64,000 nt of DNA from Taudactylus pleione (GCA_031769625.1 JAUIMM010000015.1:25699501-25763500), one strand, 5' to 3'; numbered from the stretch's first letter, positions 36,018-48,572 are shown. A program made the numbers and translations. The notes: generated from the sequence alone by a model not told the origin.

Positions 36018-36328
36018 TTAATCTGCCTCTTCCATGCATTCTCGGATACCTTATTGCTATACCTTGGACCATACCTGACCTGCCACTGCCCCTGTACCCT
36101 GTACATTTGGATACCTTATTTCTAAGACCTAAGACCGGTCCTGATCTGCCTATATCTTTAACCTACACATTTTTAGACCTTATTCTCAGACCTGACCTGC
36201 CTCTTCCTTTGCCTGCATACCTGTTTACTTTGTTACTGATCTTGGATTGATTCGAATTGCCATTTGTCAGATATCACTGTGCATGTCTGCTGCTCAAAGT
36301 AACTCTGCCATTTGTCAGTATGGAATGA

Positions 36329-36862
36329 GGGCTTGATTCAGCTTGGATCGCAGTTGCTAATATGCCCACAATCGGACAATTGTTGTGTTCTGCTCATGCG
36401 TATGTATTGCAGTGCGCGTGCGTGCACTAGCCACTGCGATCGGGACTGCGATCGCAGAGGCTACACAGACCCATCACAGTGATTGACAGGAAGTGCCATT
36501 TGTGGGTGGTGATGAGGGGGGTGGTCGGCCGAACGCAGGCGTGCCAGTGCATTTGCACGCCATTTCAGGGGCGTGCATAGATTATCCACTGCTTAGCCAT
36601 ACGCAGTGTGAGGTCTCATAGCATGCGTGGCTATTAGCAATTTCTGAGTAAGGTCAAGGCTTGTGCAACTGTGCGTATGGGTCCGATGGTACTCCATTGT
36701 ACAGATGGTTTCGCTATTCTGCTAAGTATTACAGATGTGCGTATGGTAAAGTGGGCGTCCTTATCTGGTGCTGAGTTTGCATTGCGATCGCAGTGGTTTG
36801 GCTTGCTATCACAGTTGAACTGCGTGTGTATGCAGTATTGCGATCCCTAGTGAATCAGGCCC
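36329..36862. mobile_element. Family A MITE, copy 5
   Basis: GGGCTTGATTCAG and the inverse of GGGCCTGATTCAC-type end lie between TGA copies (36326-36328, 36863-36865). The interior holds GATCGCAG / CTGCGATCG motifs. Confidence 0.85.
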
Positions 36863-36865
36863 TGA

Positions 36866-37712
36866 GACTCTCTACTTGCTTCTGTGAATCAGCTTATCAG
36901 AAAACTGTGGGCCTGTTTCTGTGGTGCACTCAAAACCTGTCGTTACTGCGATTCTGTAAGCAATGGTCCTACGAATATATGCTAATGATTTAGCTGATGT
37001 CTTGTGCACAGAGACGCCAAACTCCAACATCTCTCATCCGCCACTTGTGTACAAAAGGCGAAACATTGGAAACATCGGTTGCACATCTGAGCAACTCTAT
37101 GCTGTCTCAGGATATTCTACTCATCTGAGACACTGGGGCCTCTGCAGCTGCATACAAATTCACTAGAGTATTACTGTATCTCGCTGGCCTCATTTTGATC
37201 CTATTCCATTTCCCTTTTCACATTACTCCAAACTACACTCCATACCCAATCACACCCTCCTCACTCCCAAAACACCACGACCACCACCACCAGAAGAAAT
37301 ATTCTAATTAACACCACTCACAAACACACACAAGTCATCACCATCACCACTACTAGCCGGAAGAGCGCACCTTACCCCCTCACTAGAGTATGCCCAAAAA
37401 ACAGTCCCGACACACCTACATTTTTGTTGTCACCCCCTTTACCTACCCTAAATACTGACTACCCGTCACTCACTTTGCGAAAAACTTCTCGGTGAGACTA
37501 GTGTCTTAACCCATTGCTGCACGTGCGCTGTGCAGCTTTGGCTCATGCACAGTAGTCAAAAATCGCTCCACTGCATCCGTCATTGATAATCCATCCACCT
37601 CTGATTCAGGTCCTTAGTGACCAGGTGAGAGACATGTCCGCTTGTTTTGAATACTTGTGTATCTAGACTTAACTGCATTAAGGAATCCTGTGCCTGTAAA
37701 AAGAACCACTCC
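36866..37712. other. Unassigned sequence
   Basis: A lone CTGATTCAGGTCC at about 37601-37613 looks like a right end of family A without a left partner. C-rich, CACCACC-dominated text fills 37.2-37.4 kb. No gene recognised. Confidence 0.3.
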
Positions 37713-37714
37713 TA

Positions 37715-37890
37715 GGGGTGTATTTACTAAAGTGACAGTTTTCAGAAGTGGAGATGTTGCCCGTAACAACCAATCAGATTCTAGCTATTATCTTCTAGAA
37801 GGTTTTAGTTAAATGTTAAGTAGAATCTGATTGGTTGCTATGGGCACCATCTCCATTTCTGAAAACTCTCACTTTAGTAAATATAACCCC
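37715..37890. mobile_element. Family C MITE, copy 4
   Basis: GGGGTGTATTTACTAAAGTG is inverted at CACTTTAGTAAATATAACCCC. TA flanks both ends. The arms pair through AACCAATCAGATTCTAGCTA / AATCTGATTGGTTGCTA, forming a long hairpin. Confidence 0.85.
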
Positions 37891-37892
37891 TA

Positions 37893-39155
37893 GTATCCAT
37901 GTGACAGTTAGGAGTTGTTTTCCAGAAAAAAAAATCAGAAGAAAGGGAAATGGTAACCAAACTATCTGTGTAGTGTAGTAGTTTTATTAACACTAATTAA
38001 GAATGTTTAAAAACTCTGCGCACATAATAAAAAAAAGCAAATCATTATTCAATATTGTGCTCATACCAATCGGTTATAGATATTTCTGTATATAAATAGA
38101 TTTTTACACAAGGGAATATAATTGTCAGCATTCACTTCCTTAATATTGCTGTTGAAATCAAAAACATCTAGGTCACAAAAGAACACGGCTGTTTTTTAAG
38201 TCATGCCAATGCGTTTCAATCCATGGCATCTTTCTCAAGGCTGGACTTGCTGCTTCCATGATTGAGGATTAGCACTCTAGTTGATTAATATTACTAGTGT
38301 ATAGATATTCTTAAACTTCTTCACTAAAATGTATTAAAATCGTATTCTAGTTGACTTCATCAAATTTGAATACATAAGTAAACTGCACAAAGATTAATAG
38401 GGCGTGTATTTCTTCCACATTTCCAAATCTTGATCTACACGGACTCCTGCAACTCATCTGCAACATCCACATGTGGACCACACAATTAAAACAATGTATA
38501 TATTACAAAAAAAAACATTCCACCCCAAAGGCTTGCCTTTTCCAGGACAGACTTTTTGATAGATTAGCAGACACCGGAAAAAAATTTCTCAGAAATTTGC
38601 CTTATTCATCACATAGTTCTTAAGTTAGTTAACAGACCCCTCTGAGAAGATATTTCCTGTGTCTGCTAATCAATCTAAAATGTACCAGGGTTGGAGTTTC
38701 ACAGTCTTCTAGACTTCCTCCTTCATAGGCTCTCTGCTCCTCATAGAATTCAGTGTTGACACAGTCATTGAGGGAAATATGGCTTTTAGAGGTGAAGGGC
38801 ACACTAGCAATGGTCACTTGTGTTTATGGTTGAGTGTCCAAGGGGATTGTGATATAATAATAGTAATTTGACATGTCTGGCACATAAAACACACAAAAAA
38901 CAGAACTCCCATGATACAGAAGGATACTGGCGGAAAGGCTTTAGGAATGCTCTCCTGTCTAGAAAGAAGTTATAGCAGAGGCAGTGATCTAGGTACTTTG
39001 AGCACCTTACTCCAAACAGACGACTCCAATTGGTACAACAACAGCTATATATCCATCTTGCTATAACTGGTGCTTTTTGGATGAGATATTTACATTATGG
39101 AAGGGAAAAAACCTGTTCTTATGGAATAGTGATCTAAAAATCATGTAATTGTAAA
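37893..39155. other. Sequence without a recognised gene
   Basis: A segment around 38200-38255 (ATGCGTTTCAATCCATGGCA, then TTTCTCAAGGC) resembles the GCGTTTC...CTCAAGG motif of dispersed vertebrate repeats. Otherwise nothing recognised. Confidence 0.3.
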
Positions 39156-39159
39156 GGGA

Positions 39160-39545
39160 TGTAGTTATGATCCTGGTGATCAGGATGCCGATGCTCAGAA
39201 TGCCAGGGCTGGAATCCCGACACCAGTTCGACCACTGACATCCCAATAGTAAGTATTGTGGTTAGGGGGAGGTTTAGGGCTAGGAGTTAGGCATTAGGTG
39301 GAGGGTCAAGATTAAGTTGCAGGGGGGGAGGGTTAGATTTAGGCTGTGGGGGGGGTTAAGGTTAGGCTGCGAGGAGGTAGTGTTAGGTTTAGGGTAGGGG
39401 TAGGGTACTTACTGGTAGGTGTTGGCATTGTAACAAAACAGAGTATCATATGTAATGGTGGGTGTCACCGTAGATGTGTTCTAATTCCACTGACTTTGTT
39501 TTCTGAGTCCTGGGATCCTGAGCGCCAGCATCCTGTGCACAACCC
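39160..39545. mobile_element. Family B repeat, copy 3
   Basis: GATCCTGGTGATCAGGATGC and ATCCCGACACC-type start, then GGTTTAGGGCTAGGAGTTAG-like units, then a GGGATCCTGAGCGCCAGCAT end. It is more diverged than the copies at 5.5 and 33.8 kb. Confidence 0.55.
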
Positions 39546-40423
39546 ATTGTGAGTGCTTTATTAGTATTTGATATAGGTTTTTATTAAATATATTGTACCA
39601 TGGGAAGTGTTGGAGCATCTCTCCTTCTATTTCAATGAGATTTTTGCATGCCAAAACACTTCATAACGTAAAATGTATTAAGAAGAGCTGTTAATCACGA
39701 TTACTATCTTATACATATGTGTATGCCTTTCCATATTAAGATTGATATAGTACATGGTGGTATTTCACTATTGTGGCATGATTTAACCACTGGCGTGGTA
39801 ATAAACAATGCGACCAGTCAGAAATGCACACTAGGTGGCTGGCGCAAGATAATCTTCCAGCTGCCGCCAAAGGCAGAGGAACCTTCCAGCCCCTCTAGAT
39901 CCATGGACACACCCCCAGTATCTGCCATGCTTCCTATGATTGCTGATTGGGCAGCACAGCAGGACCCCCCACCTGGCGGCTGCAGAGAGGAGCAGTCACT
40001 GGGGAAATGTAAATCCAGCAGCCCTCAGCCCACCTGTGTATGGTCGCTATGGCTCAATAATCGTTAGTCTTATAGATTGATGACAAATATGATTTAAAAA
40101 AATCAATATTAATGCAGTGTGTTTAAATAAAAATAATTTATTTTTTTAATAAAATTGTGTTGGATAAGTTATAAATAGATGTTCTTGACCTAATTCAATC
40201 ATAAGAAAACATCAATTTCGGAGCAGTTTTTGTAAAAAATATTAGCCAGTTAAGTGGTTAAAAAACAGAAACATTGATGCTAGAAGTGTGATTGTTTATG
40301 ATAAAAGAAGACTGCCCCAAAGCCTGAAGGTGGTTAAACCCTGAGGCTGCGATGGATTTGGCTGGATGGCATTAAGGGATGTGTTTAGAATGATTAGTTG
40401 GCAGGTTGCTAGGCCTATAGGAT
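39546..40423. other. Sequence without a recognised gene
   Basis: AT-rich; a 116-codon open frame at 39717-40067 has no recognisable domain and is probably chance. Confidence 0.3.
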
Positions 40424-40426
40424 AGA

Positions 40427-40696
40427 GGCCCTGATTCAGAGCCGGACGCTCTGACAGAGCGCTCGCTCTGAATCAGGGCTGTCCTTCTGAATTTTTAGAG
40501 CGGCCTCCAGTGGGTGTGTGACCACCCACAGCTATAGCGAGCGGCCAGGAAGATTGGGCTTGCGACGAGACCCTTGTGGTAGGGTCGTTGCCACAAGCCC
40601 TGGAGTGCTTTTGCCTCCGTCGTGCACATGCGCACTGGGCCAACATCGACCCACTTGCGAGCGCTCAGCGCTCGCGAGCGGGTCTGAATTAGGCCC
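40427..40696. mobile_element. Family A MITE, copy 6 (short)
   Basis: GGCCCTGATTCAGAGCC and the inverse of GGGCCTAATTCAGACCC lie between AGA copies (40424-40426, 40697-40699). At 270 bp it is about half the usual family length, so it is an internally deleted form. Confidence 0.87.
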
Positions 40697-41253
40697 AGAG
40701 TTTGCAGACTGGTTTATTAGATGTGCAGTTTTATGCATGTAGGGCATCTGCTCGCATATACCCACACAACCTTTTAGGAGTGGAGTCCGCTCTTCCTCCC
40801 TATAGACTCGAAGCTGCACCAATTTTTTAATTGCTGAATTTGCCATTTTAACATCATGCACCTGTTTGGCTAAGCATGCTATCACCAGCAGTAGCCAATA
40901 AAGTGTGGGTAGACATTCGCTATTAGCTCTGTATCACTGGCGGATGATCTGTAGACAAATGCAATGTCTGTTTCCACACTGTGGGGCTCCACATTATGAT
41001 TGCTGATTTACGAAATTATTATACACTTATGCCTCAATACTTTATATATATACAGTATACTACGCTTCAATTGTCAAAAGTTTTGCTTCCAGATAGGTCC
41101 TTTAGTTGTTAGTTATTGCCTCATTTGCTATTGATGGTTTGAGACTTCAGTCACGGTTATGTTTTCAGTAATGTTACTGTGGGTTTGGATTCCATTCATT
41201 AATCAGGTACTTTCAAGCTATTTCCTATTTTGCGCAGTTACATGGGCAGCCGG

Positions 41254-42286
41254 CAGGGGCGTATCTACCCATTGGCCAGGATGGCACTCGCCAGGGGCGC
41301 CGACCACAGGGGGGGCGCCGTCCGGCAGTGCCACCAGCAGCCAAGCGGTGGACAAGTCCCCCGGCCCCACAAGTGATAGCGGTCTGCCCTACACAGTTTA
41401 CATACACACAGCCACCAGCGGTGGCTGTGTGTTTGTAATAGCAGCCAGCTAATGAGAGTTAGACAGACTCTCATTAGCTGCTGCGTCGTCCGCGGAGGGA
41501 GCCGGCTGGAGCTCACTAATGACTAATGAGCTCTGTCTTCCGGCTCCCTCTGCAGCATGTGATGGGAGAGACGTCATGACGTATGACGTCTCTCCCATGC
41601 AGGAGAAGAGCGGGCGGGACTCTGACTGGACAGCGGCTGTCGTATCAGGAGCGGGGATCAGGTAAGTTGTATTTTTTTTTCTTTGTGTGTGTGAATGTGT
41701 GTGTGTAGGGGGGGCACTGAAATAGGGAGTGGTCGCTACTGGGGGCAATTTATGGGGGGGTACCCGCTACTGGGGGCTCTGTATAGGGGTGGCCACTACT
41801 GGGGGCACTCTATAGGGGTGGCCACTACTGGGGGCACTGAAATAGGGGGTGGCCGCTACTGGGGGCACTTTATGGGGGGTGGATGCTACTGGGGGCTCTG
41901 TATAGGGGTGGCCACTACTGGGGACAATTCAGGGTGGTGGCCACTACAGGAGGCACTCTATAGGGGTGGCCACTACTGGGGACACTGAAATAGGGGGTGG
42001 TCGCTACTGGGGGCGCTTTATGGGGGGGGATGCTCTGTATAGGGGTGGCCACTACTGGGGACAATTTAGGGGGGTGGCCACTACTGGGGGCACTGTATAG
42101 GGGTGGCCACTACTGTGGGTAATTTAGGGGGGTGGCCACTACTGGGGGCAATTTAGGGGGGACTACTACTAGGGGCAATGCAGCATAGGGGTATTGCTAC
42201 TGGAGGGTTACTACTGGGGGCACTGCATGGGGGGGCGCCAGTCCATTACATTGCCAGGGGCGCTTGGATCCCTAGATACATCCCTG
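41254..42286. mobile_element. hAT-like non-autonomous element carrying a minisatellite
   Basis: CAGGGGCGTATCTACC and the inverse of CAGGGATGTATCTAGG form the ends, flanked by perfect GCAGCCGG copies (41246-41253, 42287-42294). A subterminal GCGCC-rich block, an inverted ATTAGCTGCTGC region and a GACGTCATGACGTATGACGTC palindrome (41570-41590) precede the minisatellite. No transposase. Confidence 0.9.
41705..42235. repeat. Diverged minisatellite inside the hAT-like element
   Basis: About 30-bp units built on GGGGTGGCCACTACTGGGGG with CACTCTATA or CAATTTAGG spacers, some 15-17 copies. Unit lengths vary, so all reading frames are broken. Confidence 0.9.
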
Positions 42287-42309
42287 GCAGCCGGATGTTA
42301 CTTAAAGTT

Positions 42310-43420
42310 TTTTTAAAGACTGGGTTACATTCTTGCCTGTACCTGAGGACAAGAGAAACACTATTGCTATTATGTTACTTAGTTTTCTAGCAACAGTTTG
42401 GGAGGGTGCATCTTCACGTGTTGAAGTTTTGTTATTTCAGTTGGCCTTTATGATGTATGGGGCGTTACACATTTTGAGCTGGTGGCACCACCTATGTCTG
42501 CAGTGCGACTATGTTTTCTGTACCATTCTTCTAGGTATAGATTCTTTGCAGGTTTCTCAGTCCAGAATATTTAGGCTTTAGGTCACTTGAAGTCAGATTG
42601 ATATAGGCATTATATCCGGCTCAGTTAAATGCACATTGACTACTAGCATGACTGATCAATTGATGCTTCAGGTGCCTGCAATTGTTAACAGTTGGGGCCT
42701 TGAGGGATTTTACGAGATTTTTCCTACATTGGGCAGATGATTTTCTGTGGTACTCCAGCAGGTTGCTTACAGGCTTTTTTTTTTTGCCTCAAGTTATTTG
42801 TTCCTGCCACCCACCTTTCTCTCTGCATCATTCCCCTCCCCATCCTTCCTTTAGTTGTGGCTTGATTTGTTTTGTTGGTTGGTGTTTATAGGGTTTGTTG
42901 TGGTTTTAATGTGTACACCTGAGTTGTGTCAATGTCCATTACAGGTGGGAGACAGAATCATAAAGCTGTGGAAGGCTGCTGTGTATCTTGGAGTGCTCAG
43001 GGGTTCTAGTGATTCATTTGGGGTTCAATGACCTTGGTAGGAATTTGCCCTCAAATCTACACATCATTTGTGGCCTTGAGTTACTGATGGGTTCTGTAGT
43101 CTGGTTGGACATAGTACCCAGGTGGTTTTGACATTGCTGTCAAGGGGTGGTGGTGATTCCCGGAACTAGACATATAGTAAATTATATTTTGTCATTATCA
43201 TGTTTGTGTTGAATAGAGGGTTTGTTTGTGGTATGGCATGCCCTTTTCTATTATAGGGATACCCATTTCAGCTAGCCATATTGTGCATGTTGCAAGAGCC
43301 TATGCATTTTTGTTAGCGACTTGTTTAAAGTGTTGATCCTTGTGCAGTAGTTTTTGGTATGGCAGCAGTGCTATGGCTCAAGGGGGACCGTTGATGTGGC
43401 AGGACTGAGTGGCCAATCAG
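42310..43420 (+). pseudogene. Decayed element with SGNH-like ORF and possible tyrosine-recombinase remnant
   Basis: At 43003-43038 the frame reads VLVIHLGFNDLG, matching the GxND block (block III) of SGNH/GDSL-type folds. At 42948 in another frame GDRIIKLW resembles the GDS block I with Ser lost. SVVWLDIVPR follows at 43090 in the GxND frame. The spacing is shorter than usual and the frames are broken. The preceding 42.33-42.72 kb (LFQLAFMMYGALHILSWW) could be a remnant of a tyrosine recombinase, since in vertebrate genomes I recall such recombinases preceding SGNH-like ORFs in multicopy elements. The SGNH reading is moderately safe; the recombinase reading is weak. Confidence 0.45.
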
Positions 43421-43662
43421 TAGCATATTGGTGCAATAGTTGGGTATACTCTCCTGTACAGTAAGGGCCTGACTGCTACCAACCTGCCTGCTATCAGAAA
43501 CATCACTCTTCTTTGTGGAACACAGTAGACATTATAAGAAGGGAAGTCTGAAACCCTGATGATATAGGTATCTGGGGTAGGCTGCTGCCTTCCCAGTTTA
43601 ACCCCTTTGCCCACAATGCATGCGCTAGTTCCTTTGGTTCTTAGTTAACCCTGATTTGGGTC

Positions 43663-43837
43663 CAATGCATGTGATAATTGCATTGCCCAATGCATGTGAT
43701 AGTTGCATTGCCCAATGCATGTGATAGTTGTATTGCTCAATGCATGTGATAGTTGTATTGCTCAATGCATGTGATAGTTGCATTGTCCAATGCATGTGAT
43801 AGTTGTATTGCCCAATGCATGTGAAAATTGCATTCCT
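43663..43837. repeat. 25-bp tandem repeat, 7 copies
   Basis: The unit CAATGCATGTGATAGTTGCA plus TTGCC repeats with exact 25-base steps (43663, 43688, 43713 and on). Since 25 is not a multiple of three, the minus strand frame cycles through three phases. Confidence 0.93.
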
Positions 43838-44849
43838 TCTGGTTGGCTTTGACTCTGGATGTCCTTTCTTTGCTACCATAGTTTTGTTATCAATAAATTA
43901 CCTTTTTTTTTCGCAAACTCTGTCTCATTTTTCTTGTCTCCAGTGTTGTGTGGCATGACCTGAAAAAGATACGTATGTGTTTTCCATTAACTCTGTCAGT
44001 CTATTAAATCATTATTTGTAGTATTTGCTGGTATAGAATGGAGATCTCTTAAACTATTGCAGTATATGCTAAAACTGTGAAAATATGCATTATAGGAAGC
44101 TAAAGGTCCTAATAATGATCAAATCAGCTTGGCAGCTAAAGGTATTATATAATGTTATCTATTAATGCTGCATGACAGCTCCTTTCACAGTTTTGGTTGA
44201 TTGCCAGTGCCTTAGCTTGCAACCACAAGAGGGCACTAAAGCATCATAAATACTGCTGCAAATGTGATTGGAAGCTTGCATTATTAATATAGTCTGCAAT
44301 TTAATTTACTCTAATGTTCATGAGGTACCTCTTCTTTTCTGTATGATACCTGCCTAGTATATAATGTTTGGAAACTCCCAGACTACTATAAAAGAAGCAC
44401 CACCCATGCTCTCCAAATTACTTCCTGGTTGGAGCTTATAGGGGACAGGTGGATGGCTGCCTATGGTACTGTAAGAAATGTTTAATTAATAGACTTTCAT
44501 ACTAACTACCAGATTATTTCCTTTGTTACTCTACTCTCTATTGGGCAAATATAAGAAAACATCACAGATGGCTGGACATGAGATAATTTCATAAAGTGTC
44601 AGACCCCATCACAGGCCCAGATGCTTTCTAATTTTCAGTTTCAATACTTACCCCTAGTATGGAGGATCAGTACTCCAAAGTCTCAGGACCACCTGGTCTA
44701 ATGTATGGGCCTGACAGCAATATCAATTAAATACTTTGTCACCTGAAGATTTCTTAGAGCAAGAACAGAGATCCAAGGTTGACATAATGCAGTCTGATAT
44801 TGTTCTAGTGGCTCACATCGCTAGAGAAGTTTGATGAAACAATGGGTAC
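43838..44849. other. Repeat-poor stretch
   Basis: No gene or transposon end recognised; contains the CTCF-like site at 44223. Confidence 0.35.
44223..44236 (+). promoter_or_regulatory. CTCF-like site, forward
   Basis: CCACAAGAGGGCAC on the plus strand fits the CTCF core. It lies in a stretch (43.9-44.8 kb) with no recognised transposon, so it could be a retained regulatory site. Sequence match only. Confidence 0.4.
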
Positions 44850-45674
44850 CTGCCATGCTAAAGACCCTCATCCACTCACTGGTCATCTCTAGACTGGACT
44901 ACTGCAATCTCATCTTATCTGGCATCTCCAACTCCCATATCTCCACTTCAATCTGCCCTTAATGCTGCTACATGGTTCATCTCCAAACAAACTGCTTCAG
45001 CTTCCTGTCTTCACTAGGCCCTACGTTGGTTCCTCTTCAGAACCAATTTCAAAGACCTTACAAATGCTCAACCAATTGTCTCCCCCCTACATCCCCGACT
45101 GTGTCTCCTTCCACACTCCTGCCCCCACTCTTTGCTCTGCCATTGCCTGCTGCCTCTTCTCACAACTGATTACTTCCTCCTACTTTCGCCTCCAAATGTT
45201 GCCCATGCTACTCCCCACCACTGTTATGCCTTCCCTATCAGACTCTCCACCTCTTTCCAAAGATTCAAGAGGGCTCTCAAAATCCTTTTTTATAAATTTT
45301 TTAATCCTAAACCACTGCTCTATGCTCCTTGTTTACTATATCTCCCCTCTGTGTCACCCCTGTCAGTCTCCCTCTTCCCTATACATCATAAGCTCTAATA
45401 AGCAGGGCTCTCTTCCATTTTGTCCTTTTGCTCCTCTATCATTACCAACAGAGACATTGAAGTTTTGGGCTCCCCCAGCATGGGTTTTGTCTGTATTTTG
45501 ACTGCAAATGCTTGCAACATTTTTATAGCTTGTATGTTATGTTCTACAATGTTTTATACAGTAAGCCTTTTGTACATTTATTTTTTCATGATTGTACTGT
45601 TTTCTGTTTATATACCATGTAGGGCGCTGTAGATAACTCATGGCACTATAAAAATAAGGGTAAATAATAATAGT
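44850..45674 (+). pseudogene. L2/CR1-like non-LTR retrotransposon, 3' part
   Basis: Translation gives SLVISRLDYCNLILSGIS (44.88 kb), the C-terminal reverse transcriptase block of CR1/L2-type elements, then TSFQRFKRALKILFY near 45.26 kb, the usual end of the ORF. The 3' end reads GGCGCTGTAGATAACTCATG, CACTATAAAAATAAGG and a TAAATAATAATA tail, typical of L2-like 3' tails. Frames are broken by several shifts. Confidence 0.75.
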
Positions 45675-46000
45675 GCCAAAGTTGAGGAAACTATCTGCTT
45701 CTAAACATATCATATAAGCAGAATGTTAAATAGTTTGAGTGATCTTGATAACCAACGTCGGAATATAAACTCATAGGTATGGGCCTTCTTGAAGATGTTC
45801 AGTCCTCTGGGATAGTTCCTGCGCTAACTAAAATATATTTAATCAGGTACTACAAAAAGATTTAGATAATCAAATATTGTTTGATAGGCTACTTATTGTT
45901 ACATTAAAACTATTTTTGGGGGGTTTTTTTACATTAAGAATCAAATATTTATTTATTTATGTTCCTATGATGGCGGACAACAGACGAGACAAGACGTGTA
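45675..46000. other. Unassigned sequence
   Basis: Nothing recognised. Confidence 0.3.
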
Positions 46001-46009
46001 TTTATAATG

Positions 46010-46320
46010 GGTGCAGGGTGTGCTGGGCACACGGGCCCCTGGCTCCAGGGGGGCCCGCACCGCACACCCTGCAGCCATAAAACGTACCTCTCCGGAGTCC
46101 CACAATAGCCCCGGTGTCTCCGCCTGTAAAAACGGCTAGAAAATGACCGCTGCGGCCATAGTCCCGTTGTTTGCGCATAACAGGGAAAATGGCCGGACGG
46201 CCATTTTCCCGGTGCCCTGTGCATGTGTTATAGACTCTATAGACTCTATAAGTGCGGCCGGATGGAGAGGAGAGGGCCTGTGTTCGAGACTGCACATGGG
46301 CCCCCTCCTCTCTAGAAATG
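46010..46320. mobile_element. GC-rich GGGCCC-type fragment, possibly hAT-like
   Basis: GGGTGCAGGGTGTGCTGGG with the inverse GCACACCCTGCAGCC nearby, an inner palindrome GGAAAATGGCCGGACGGCCATTTTCC (46185-46210), and a GGGCCCCC end resemble the hAT-like elements here. No target copies found. Confidence 0.4.
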
Positions 46321-46599
46321 CCTCTGATTCAATTACACAAACATTGGAGTTCAACTCTCCTCAATTTACAAAACCTCAACACACCTGGGGTCAAAATTTC
46401 CTAGCAGGGACAATAAATAACAACTGATGAGGATATTGCACCCACCTAAAGTAAAACAGTTCAAAATCACTCAAAATAGCCATTATTTCTGATACCAAAC
46501 AAAAGACATGACACAACGACAAATGCATGGGAGGCTAGGTTTTCCAGAAGGCAAGATAAAGATCTGCAAGTTTGCAGCCAATAATGAACCACAACCCCG

Positions 46600-47715
46600 C
46601 CAGGCCCGGTGACAGGGGGGGACTACGGGGACACCCATATCAGGCCCTGAGGTCCAGAGGGGCCCCGAGGACCGGACGGGCACTGGAACAAAAATAGCAG
46701 TCTCTGTTCCAGCCGGTGGGCCCCAGCTGCCTGGCCCCATAGCGTCAGCCCAGTCCCTAGTCCCCTGTAGCCTGGCCCGGGCAGCTCTTCCGTGTAGCTC
46801 AGCTGAGGCCTGGGCCGGGCCTGACCTTTAGGTGAGTAACGCGGTGGGGTGACGTCATAGTCACGTCGCCGCACATCAAGCAGGCCAGGCAGCGCCGCTG
46901 CGGAGATGGAAGTGAAAGTGGATAGATCCTCCACATGGAAGCAGATAGATCCCCTTCCGTGGTGAGCCTGAAGAATAGGTGCTGTGGACGGAAGAAGTTG
47001 AAGGAGCATAGGAGGCTGATAGAAGCTGGGGCAGCAGAAGGTGAGATAGGCTGGGGACAGCGGAAGGTGAGATGGACTGAGGACAGAGGAAGGTGAGATG
47101 GACTGGGGACAGAGGAAGGTGAGATAGAATGGGGACCGAGGAAGGTGATGGGGCTGGAGACAGAGGATGGTGATGGGGCAGAAGGTGAAGGGGTAGAGGA
47201 AGATTATAGGGGCAGAGAAAGGTGATAGGGGCTGGGGGCAGAGAAAGGTGACAGGGGCTGGGGGCAGAGAAAGCTGATAGGGGCTGGGGGCAGACGAAGG
47301 TGATGGGGTCTGGTACAATAGGTGATGAGGGCTGGGGACGGAGGAAGGTGATGGTGCTTCTGGGCTGAGGATGGTGATGGTGCTTCTGGGCTGAGGATGG
47401 TGATGAGAGGCTGAATTTGAGGAAGGTGATGAGGGACTGAGAATGGCTGGCTGCAGACACCATCCCTCCTGAGGCATCCACAACTCTGTCACCAAGAAGA
47501 CATTGCAAGAGACGGCAGACAAGAACTACAGCCTGCATCATCAGTGACAGAGAGAGACAGTGTGGTAAGTCATAGTGTATTATTACTTTATGTAAAGGCT
47601 GGCATATCTTTCAGTTAACATTCTCATGCTTCACATATCACACATGCAGGGGAGGGATGTGCGGGATCGGGGGTCATGGTGAGAATGTGGGGCCCCCAGA
47701 GACATCAGTGTGACG
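46600..47715. mobile_element. Probable hAT-like element with purine-rich minisatellite
   Basis: AGGCCCGGTGAC at the left is roughly inverted at GTGACGGGCCT (47711-47721). The middle (about 47035-47420) is a diverged tandem array of GGAAGGTGAGATGG and GGGGCTGGGGGCAGA units. The long open frames on the minus strand (up to 299 codons) are proline/serine-rich by-products of this array. Target copies are not convincing. Confidence 0.45.
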
Positions 47716-47734
47716 GGCCTCGAGATTTCTGTTC

Positions 47735-47885
47735 ACCTATTCACCAAAGCATTTCACTAATGTCCCTTGTTTAAGCTTATTTTGTATTTTGTACTGTAAA
47801 TGTAAAGCACTTTGAGTCCTTTAGGAGAAAAGCGCTATATAAATAAAATTATAATAATTATAAAATTATTATTATTATTATTATT
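47735..47885 (+). mobile_element. L2-like 3' tail fragment
   Basis: TAAAGCACTTTGAGTCCTTT, then AAAGCGCTATATAAATAAAA and an ATT-rich tail match the 3' end of L2-type elements. No coding part is left. Confidence 0.65.
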
Positions 47886-48560
47886 CTGTTGCTGGCCCTG
47901 AACCCCGCCCCTCTTACACTATAGGCTACATTAGACCAGAAGATTAAATCAAACCAACTTAAAGGGGCAACCATAAAATTCTTAAAAAAGCCCTGCTCAA
48001 CTAATCCTTGGGTTTTAATTGGTCTCAGGCTTACAATCAGCCTCACTAAACTTACTAATGTTTGAAGTCTCTTATTAGCCCCCTTTAATAATAACATCAT
48101 AACAATAATAACTTATCTAATAAATAAAACATAATGATAACAGGAGTTGGCATTTCCGATTAGGTCAAATTTAGTTTGACATTAAGAATCAATTACTTAA
48201 CTCATTAATGTTAGTATGGTGGTGGGCCAAACCTCAACTACATGTTACAATAATATACTTATTAACGTGAACAATAACAATGGCCCTAACTCACTGGCCT
48301 AATAAACTCTGTATATTGCAACATAACTACGATATGTAGTTAGTGCTAATAAATCTTACTCTGCATGGGTACAACAATACACAACCTTCATTTCAGAGCA
48401 AGAACAAGGCATAGTACTATCTCATTTAACCCTTCCTGCATACCAAGAGCTAGCCAGCTCCTTCCTAGTGGGACCTGGTGTCTGTATCCTAGCTAAAACC
48501 AAAAAAGGAAACAATGGTTGCCAGGTAAAAAGTTGCAACAACTAATGCAAAAGGAGGACC
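47886..48560. other. Unassigned sequence
   Basis: AT-rich; no gene recognised. CTCACTGGCCTAATAAACTC near 48290 may be a first diverged member of the repeat field that follows. Confidence 0.3.
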
Positions 48561-48572
48561 TTGTACATGCCT

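Noticed and set aside
46623..47541. 299- and 221-codon minus strand frames as genes
   Set aside because: They are proline/serine-rich translations of a purine-rich tandem array, open in overlapping frames.
46600..47721. Firm hAT assignment for the 46.6 kb element
   Set aside because: Ends look inverted but I found no matching 8-bp flanks, so it is kept only at low confidence.
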